Origin: Macrocybe gigantea | Lineage: Eukaryota; Basidiomycota; Agaricomycetes; Agaricales; Callistosporiaceae | DNA: 27,045 nucleotides | Assembly: GCA_011319805.1 (NCBI GenBank) | Contig: SJRY01000139.1 | Coordinates: forward strand, 1 to 27,045 | Direction: 5' to 3' | Translations under genes and position numbers: made by a program | The notes under the pieces: model-generated | The model's input: the letters and a program-made list of their open reading frames with translations, nothing else | Told to the model about the DNA's origin: nothing | Database searches by the model: none | Part shown: positions 20,971 through 27,045 of the stretch, piece by piece | Position numbering within the stretch: position 1 is the stretch's first letter | Layout of the letters: every line of letters starts with the position of its first letter

Positions 20971-21636
20971 TCATAGCGAGCAAACGACTTGGAAATAAAT
21001 TTTGAGTTCGCGGACAGCTTCAAATGTAGCTACATTCCTTCCAGAATCCAAACACAGAATGTAAACCTCTGCCGCAATGCTGAGCATATATCGTCCATTA
21101 CAGTTGATCATTTGCAATCGTGCACTTGGACCTTGAGTTATATCATGTAGCAATGGAACTCGCTGAGCTCGTGTCTGACTACTGTTGTAAATGAGATCGC
21201 TCTCAATGAGCCTAGCGATCGCATTAATGCTTTGCTGGCGCGTCGCTATCGCGCGTATTTTACTTGTGACATGCATGGCCGAGGAAATAGAATCATGCCA
21301 CAACCCCTTCACCACTCTCGATGAATCACACGAGGAGTACCTGGTGCTCATGAAGACACATACACGCCTCTTGCCCGCGGTGCCTCTTGCCGTAGAGCTT
21401 TCATCGTGCACATTGTCACATGTAGGCACGAGCGACGCGATAGATACGAATAACATCCATGTAGTTATCGAAATCGTTCTTAAAATAGCCACACTAAAAC
21501 CTAGATTGCGCTCACATAAAACGATCGAAGGAGCATGGTAGTGTATCTGGACCTCAGTAGTCTCTCCATCTGCTAGCCTCCTGATGGATTCAGTAACACA
21601 GCCCCGGCATCCCACACTGTCGTGACTATTAATCAA
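20971..21636 (-). CDS. Unassigned open frame, possible membrane protein
   Basis: A frame open for 221 codons, ending at 20971. There is no ATG at its beginning; the first in-frame ATG is 21456 (161 codons). The sequence has a hydrophobic stretch (AILRTISITTWMLFVSIASL) and a protein-like C-terminal half (RQQSINAIARLIESDLIYN; NGRYMLSIAAEVYILCLDS). If real, an upstream exon may be missing, or the frame may be a remnant lying within the transposon's 3' flank, 24 bp beyond the transposase stop. No family is recognised. Confidence 0.38.
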   Translation of the reverse strand: MINSHDSVGCRGCVTESIRRLADGETTEVQIHYHAPSIVLCERNLGFSVAILRTISITTWMLFVSIASLVPTCDNVHDESSTARGTAGKRRVCVFMSTRYSSCDSSRVVKGLWHDSISSAMHVTSKIRAIATRQQSINAIARLIESDLIYNSSQTRAQRVPLLHDITQGPSARLQMINCNGRYMLSIAAEVYILCLDSGRNVATFEAVRELKIYFQVVCSL

Positions 21637-21659
21637 TTGTTTTTATCATTATGGCCATA

Positions 21660-24600
21660 TCAGACTACTCTGCCTGAACCTGACAAAGCGAGATTTACAT
21701 GTCTGGCATAAAGCTCATCACGCCGGGGGTGACAAACGGTGAACGCTCTCCCTCCTTGGCAATTCGCGTCGCATCGAAAACCTAATACTGCATCAGAGCG
21801 ATCGGCGTAACGGAATTCAATACCCACTTTCGACAGTGAAATAATGACCACATAATCGCGACTTTCCCAGTTCACGGGACATTTCGCATAATGGCAATCG
21901 ACATCCTGCAGAGGCATTGCCTTCAATTGTGGCTCAAACTCGGCACTCCAGAGCTGCGCCCGGAGCACAGGATATGCTTTGTATGGGTCGAAATGAAGCT
22001 TTGCAGGAAGATGTTCGCGCACAATCACCCAGGTTGCTTCCTCACCCGATTTTTCGGAAATAATGAGAATCTGTTCGATGATGCAAGGGATAGGCGATCC
22101 TTTAAGAAAAACGCAGCTGTTTCCTTCATGACGGGTTTTTGTGTTGTATAAAATTCCATGATGCGAGATCGCAGCCAAAGTCTTCGCGCGATATGGCACT
22201 TGAGTCTGACCCATGCGCTTTGACAATGCCGCTCTAACATCGGGCGAGATTTGTATAACCTTCTCGGATGATTGCAAATTCCTGTCTTCGCCGACATTGC
22301 TGTCATGGGTATTGACTGGGAAAAGAGTATCCGTGTCGAGAGAATCGCGAACAGGTGCTCCCAGGAATTTTTCAAACAGTGGGCTGCATTTTTGAATAAC
22401 TTCGGGACATGATGGCTTCAGAAAGATCGCGCGGAAATTGGAGGCGCGATGCCAAGATCTCCCAATTGTCTCTTCATATTCGCCTATTTTTCGCGTCAAC
22501 GCATTTCAAACACTACTATGAAAGAAAGGCAGCAATAATGTAAACCATCATACCTGGCTTGAAATTCGTAGATATTCTTTGCATGATTCCTATCATGCGC
22601 TCCTGAGTATAAGCCCACCAACCATGCACTGGTCCATGTAGGAGCAGGAATGTAGGAAGATGAAGCGCCATATGATGGTTGACATGGCATTTATACGATG
22701 GGAATAGCTCCTGGAGACTTTTGCGATATCCGAGCATGTATCCACGAGCGCTTTGCGCATGCAGCCAAGATGTAATTCGCGACGTCGCGAACGATACAGA
22801 GCCAAGAAGGGCGACAGTCAGATTGAGCAGAGCGAGTCGAAGGAGAGCGGCGCGATCCAAGGTTCCATCATCATTGGCCCACCAGATGCGGACCAGGGTA
22901 ATTGGAGCATATATCTGAGCGACTGTTCGCCACTGATCAGCCTTCAATTTTGGGCCGTAGGCCATAAACGTGGGCGGAACCGAAGTCACCCATGAAGGTT
23001 TGACAAGACGGTTCGCATCGCGTTGAAACTCTTTGAGGTCACTATCAGTGAGAATATTGCCGTACTTGATTCCGTCATACAGAGACTCCGGAACATCCGC
23101 TAACTGACGAATTTCTTTCACTTTCTAAGGCCAGTGGTTAAGTTAGCACACAAAGGACCGATAACAACTCACCCATTCCCACAAGCGCTCAGCTAGCTCA
23201 AATTTGGTACAGGAGGATTGATTCTCGCCTTCGCGTCCGCAGTGTAGAGCATTAACGACAAACAGTAAGGCCGGCTTACTGATGTTGTTCGCCCATCTGG
23301 TTTTGATCGCCTTGGATGATTTGTCATTGGGTAAAACATCGACTGGCTCCTGAAGGTAGTTGATTAATTTTTGCGCATCGCGTTGGCCTTTATCTGTGCC
23401 TGGAAGTGGGTTTTCGGGAGTGGGTGCAATACTGAGAATGAGATTTCGTGGTGCTCGATCAAGGGCATCACCGTCGCGCTTCTTGCGCATACCAAGTATA
23501 CCCTGAAAGTGTTCCTTTATAAGGCCTAAAAATAAGTTGTGCATTGGATCAACGACAATGAAGGTCATTGGATCGTAGTACGGCAGGCGGAATAGCTCTG
23601 ACCAACGAATGCCATTCGTGTCAAATAAACGCTGTGCAGCGCCTGATGTGGGTGCGATGCGATGTGCTTCCGCGGCGTCTGCAATGGCCTTTCTCGTTCG
23701 CGGCGTCCAGGCTTTTATGTCATAATTGTTGAACCCGAAGTCTACCGCACCTGGTTTATCAGGCTTGTGGCAAGCGCACAAATTACAGTACAGCCTGTGG
23801 GCATATGAGGCGCTCCCGGAGATTTTACGCGCTGCTGGTAAATCGCACACAATAGCGACAATAGCGCACAAAATCAAGCGGCCAAATGGTCGAAGGCCTG
23901 TACGAGTAAACCATACGCCGTCCCAGAACTCCAACATTTCGTCGATGAGAGGCTTCATGTATGCATTAATTGCTTCCAGTGGCGGCTCGGTCGGGCCAGG
24001 AATGATCGCAGCGAGGAAGACATTTTCTGGCTTATGGCGTGATTCGATGGGAAGATTAAGACAGGTAAGCGATAGTACGCCGATAGATTGCTTCTTCCCA
24101 TTTGCAATATTGCGGCCAGGGTTAAAGAAATCAAAGTTCAGTGTAAAGGTATATCGACCTGCGTCTTCGCCACCACTAACACTGAAATGAAGGCCATCTT
24201 TTCCAAGGAACGACTTGATATTTCGAGCTTCGAATATGTCGCGAATGTCAGCCGAAGAGGATTCGACGTGGTGCCATGCACTATCCATGATGACTTCATA
24301 GCCAGTCCGCGAAAGCATGCCGGCAAGCCAGTCCTTAAAACTGAAAGAAACAAATGGCTTTATTGGCACACGTGTTTTTCGCCCTCCGGGCCCTGTTTTT
24401 CGAAGCAACTTCGCCTTGCATTGAAACCCATATTTCTTCGCGGAGCAACGACGTGGGTAGGCACCATCGGAATTGGCACCATAGAGTGAATGGCATGCGG
24501 GACAAGCCGCGTAGATTGTAGCTTTTGTGTCCAACCGAAACTGTGCAGTTGCCATTTCGACATCCTTTGGCAGAAGATTTCGAAATCTGCCTAGCGGCCG

Positions 24601-25460
24601 TTGGAAGGGAGGACAGATTTCCGCAATGATTTCAACAATGTACGCAACTATGGCGAAAAGCCACGCACAGCCACGCCGTGGTAATTTGAACAGGACATGG
24701 GCCACCACGACCATGAAAGCGATGACCTGAACCAGTCTCTCTGCTCCATTGAGGATAGAGTCGAAATGATGATCTTGCATCAACCAGTTCGTCAGTAGAA
24801 CATCGACAATTTCTCGTTCATCACAGTACCTGATGCGTACGTCAATGCTGCAGTCTTTTGAATATCCTCCCGTTCAAGCTCATATCGTCGCCAGATAATA
24901 CGCCACATTCCCTCTGCTGCTGCAAGACGGCACTTGATTTTATCCAAGTCTGACCGCAACATCTTCCAGCTGCTCTTATGCTTTGCATGCACCGCACCAA
25001 CACGAAGAGCGTCCAATTTGAGTGTAATGGTGTCCGCTTCGCGCATCAGTCCACTGATATGGGCGATGCGCTCCATAGCTGACGTAGTATTCAGCACCTC
25101 ATGATTGCAAGTAAGTTCGGTGTCGCTCAGCCTTCGCAGGCGATCCGTCCGCTTTTGAAGGCGAGAAAGTTCGTTGGAAATTAGCGCTTGATCATTCGCG
25201 ATCGTTCCTCTTTTTGACGTCGCGGCTGGCGATGGCTGGGTAGCATCCGTTAGTGAAATGTTTTGCATACTCTGTGTGAGCGAGTCGACAATCTGCGCAT
25301 GCGAGGAATTGATCGTATTGAGCAGTGCCTCTTGCCGTTCTCTGCGAAGATGTGTTTGATACTGGCGATCATTGAGCAATTGGCCTCGTTCGCCAGTTTT
25401 GCGATCCACGATACTGTAGCAGTCGTATGCTTTGCATGTACATCTGTTTCTCAATGCCAT
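21660..25460 (-). CDS. tnp2-type (CACTA/CMC-like) DNA transposase, apparently intact
   Basis: Cut-and-paste transposase of the basidiomycete tnp2 group. Exons 25460-24830, 24773-23173, 23124-22554 and 22483-21660 sum to 3,627 nt (1,208 aa), every phase agreeing, with no internal stop. Layout: N-terminal CTCKAYDCYSIVDRKTGERG followed by a coiled-coil segment; a hydrophobic stretch (about 220-265); a zinc-binding cluster (CPACHSLYG ... CSAKKYGFQC); the catalytic core with TLNFDFFNPGRN, FLAAIIPGPTEPP, IVCDLPAARKISGSASYAHR followed by CNLC, and VVDPMHNLFLGLIKEH; and a C-terminal part with NHHMALHLPTFLLLHGPVHG then WWAYTQERMIG. Asp of FDFFNP and of CDLPA are likely DDE/D residues. I chose ATG 25460 because the Cys motif follows directly. 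The element's ends were not found. Confidence 0.9.
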
Positions 25461-25507
25461 AGGTAGGTAACGGACAGCGCTGAGACGTCAGAATTGATAT
25501 CAATCCT

Positions 25508-26723
25508 CTACGCAACATTCGAATTCGATTTGATGGCATCATTAAGTGATGCCGCCAAAGATATGACATCGCCTAGGCCAATAATCTCGATAATCGGGTT
25601 TGACTTGCTTTTGCTCACATTACGACGGCAGTTAGGGCAACGCTCTTTCCCACATCCCCCTCTCGTACTTGGCTGAAGCCAATGTGTTATGCACGCTTTA
25701 CAGAATATGTGGCCGCATAACGTCCTGTGGGAGAATTCATTTTCAGCACTTGAATGAACATGGCTAGTCACTGACGCGACGGGATCTGTCAGTTGTCCTT
25801 GACAAATTGGGCAAATCAGGAGACGCTCCATCTGCTCGGAGGCCTGAACTTTCGGCGATGAGTTTAATGAGGTTCACGCAAAGCTCTGAATCGTACCTCG
25901 CCATGACGCTGTCGCTGCCGCTGCACTTCGTCTCGAAATTTGTCGAATTCTAACTGCTTAAGCGATGCGTCATGTACAACCTATATCACAAGACATTTAA
26001 TGGTAGCGACGACAAGACATGAAGTGATATTACGGCGTCGTAATCGCTGATACGTTTGTCCACTTCTTCCTCCAGGTCGCTGCGGTCCTGGAGTTGGCTC
26101 CCTTCAATAGGAAAAGTCGGAAATGATGCCCATCATTATACCTTGACAAGGCCGTTGTTCATTTCGAACAACATTTCAGTTTCCTTCATGAGCTTATTGC
26201 ATCTCTGACATGGCATGTGGCAACTCAAAAACCACATTATATGCAATAACTCACTGAGGAGTACGATTCCAGTTGTTCCTTCAGGTCTGAAATTTCAGCC
26301 TTGTACAGTGCGACCTCTGCCTCCACGCTGGTAAGGCGCTGTGGGACAATCAGATGTGGAGTCAGAAGGCGTGCGTGATACATACGTCATTCAAATCCCG
26401 CTGAACTTTGGAATGTTCCCGCTTCAGTTGCAAGGTTGTGAGGTTGGAAGAGCGCAACTGCTACCTCTGAGCCTGTGTGTACCAAGGTATAGGCTGCTTA
26501 CTTTTTCGTGCCTAGCGTGCCCAGCCAGTTCGGCACTCGTGCATGCGACAGTTTGGACCATCTGTCCGTTGTCACTTGATGCCCTTGAGAGCATAATCTC
26601 ACGGCGCCTTATCAGAACATGTTCAACTGCGCCATCACTGTGGAGAATTGTTAATTCTTACCTCCATAGTTCGTGCAAACTCCCTTCCGAAGTGTAATTC
26701 TTCTTGACATTTGTCCTAGGCAT
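25508..26723 (-). mobile_element. RING-finger protein with long coiled coil, possible transposon companion
   Basis: This entry is a protein gene; it is typed as possibly mobile only because it abuts the transposase. Exons 26723-26662, 26607-26502, 26460-26386, 26338-26255, 26204-26142, 26087-26034, 25980-25897 and 25843-25508 sum to 864 nt (287 aa), all in phase. Residues about 45-180 form heptad-rich coiled coil (LTSVEAEVALYKAEISDLKE; SDLEEEVDKRISDYDA). The C-terminal RING reads CPIC ... LCGHIFCKACITHW ... CPNC, the C3HC4 zinc-ligand spacing of E3 ubiquitin ligases. A short tail follows. The stop lies 47 bp before the transposase ATG on the same strand, so it has almost no 3' flank of its own. 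It could equally be an ordinary host gene next to an insertion. Confidence 0.78.
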
Positions 26724-27045
26724 TTCCTTTCGAGTTGGGTGGTTCAATGTGAAGATGTTGAGCGCGATTTCACGAGTAGACAGATACGAATAAGGTCGTC
26801 GGTTTATCGGCCGCTGCCATAAGCTTCCGTGGCGATGAAAGGCTCTTTGTTTGAAAGTCGCGTATCATCCAATGGACTGCCAGGGACACGAGCATCTCTT
26901 TGTGCGTGACATCGCGGTCGCACGCCACAGGTGGCTATAAGAAAGGCGATCGTCCTTTCGCTGCTGGCAACTTCATGACCACCTGTTAATACATTTGCAT
27001 TGTCTGACAGCCGGATACAGCGGACGGAGGAAGAAACTCTGCCTT
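26724..27045. other. Upstream region of the RING gene
   Basis: The right edge of the window. Presumed promoter of the leftward RING gene. No coding frame, repeat or terminal inverted repeat was recognised. Confidence 0.45.

Noticed and set aside
24088..24489. Plus-strand frames inside the transposase region
   Set aside because: Antisense shadows of the tnp2 coding exons.
26638..26661. 24-nt or 35-nt intron in the RING gene
   Set aside because: A later acceptor at 26608 gives an ordinary 54-nt intron in phase with the ATG at 26723.

Overview
The window looks like nuclear DNA of a basidiomycete, most likely an Agaricomycete. Genes are split by many short GT-AG introns, mostly 47-62 nt (shortest convincing one 38 nt). 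Gene content fits: a DUF6534-type membrane protein, a fungal plant-type O-methyltransferase, an NBR1 homologue with three ZZ fingers and a tnp2 (CACTA-like) transposase. No search was run. Exon joins were read by eye, using splice consensus, phase and family sense.

1-12.2 kb is a conserved, gene-dense part. In order: the 5' end of methionine aminopeptidase 2 (-, runs off the left edge); a Dbl-homology RhoGEF (-); RIB7-type riboflavin reductase (+), divergent from the RhoGEF and tail-to-tail with NBR1; the selective-autophagy receptor NBR1 (-, 11 exons, 995 aa); an O-methyltransferase (-, 11 or 12 exons); and a 13-exon DUF6534 membrane protein (+). For RIB7, NBR1 and DUF6534 the summed exon lengths divide exactly by three and every junction phase agrees.

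12.2-17.8 kb is gene-poor. It holds an AT-rich island, two short divergent reading frames, a stray membrane-segment exon, a compact direct/inverted repeat cluster near 16.0 kb, and a tract at 16.28-17.19 kb dense in TCGAAA and carrying a strong TATA box, possibly an LTR-like relic. No gene could be assembled between 13.4 and 17.7 kb.

17.8-27.0 kb is an accessory block: a WD40-repeat protein with a C-terminal membrane anchor (-); a small basic protein with a short in-frame repeat (+); an unassigned open frame (-); an uninterrupted four-exon tnp2 transposase gene (-, 1,208 aa); and, 47 bp upstream on the same strand, an eight-exon coiled-coil/RING protein. The transposase frame is intact, so the element may be young. 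Whether the RING gene is host DNA or travels with the element cannot be decided here, because no terminal inverted repeats were recognised.

The two halves do not form one pathway. The left half holds housekeeping functions (N-terminal methionine removal, Rho signalling, riboflavin, autophagy) plus one possible secondary-metabolism enzyme. The right half looks like transposon-rich, lineage-specific DNA. The best candidate for something undescribed is the RING/coiled-coil gene packed against the transposase, with the small genes on the element's other side.
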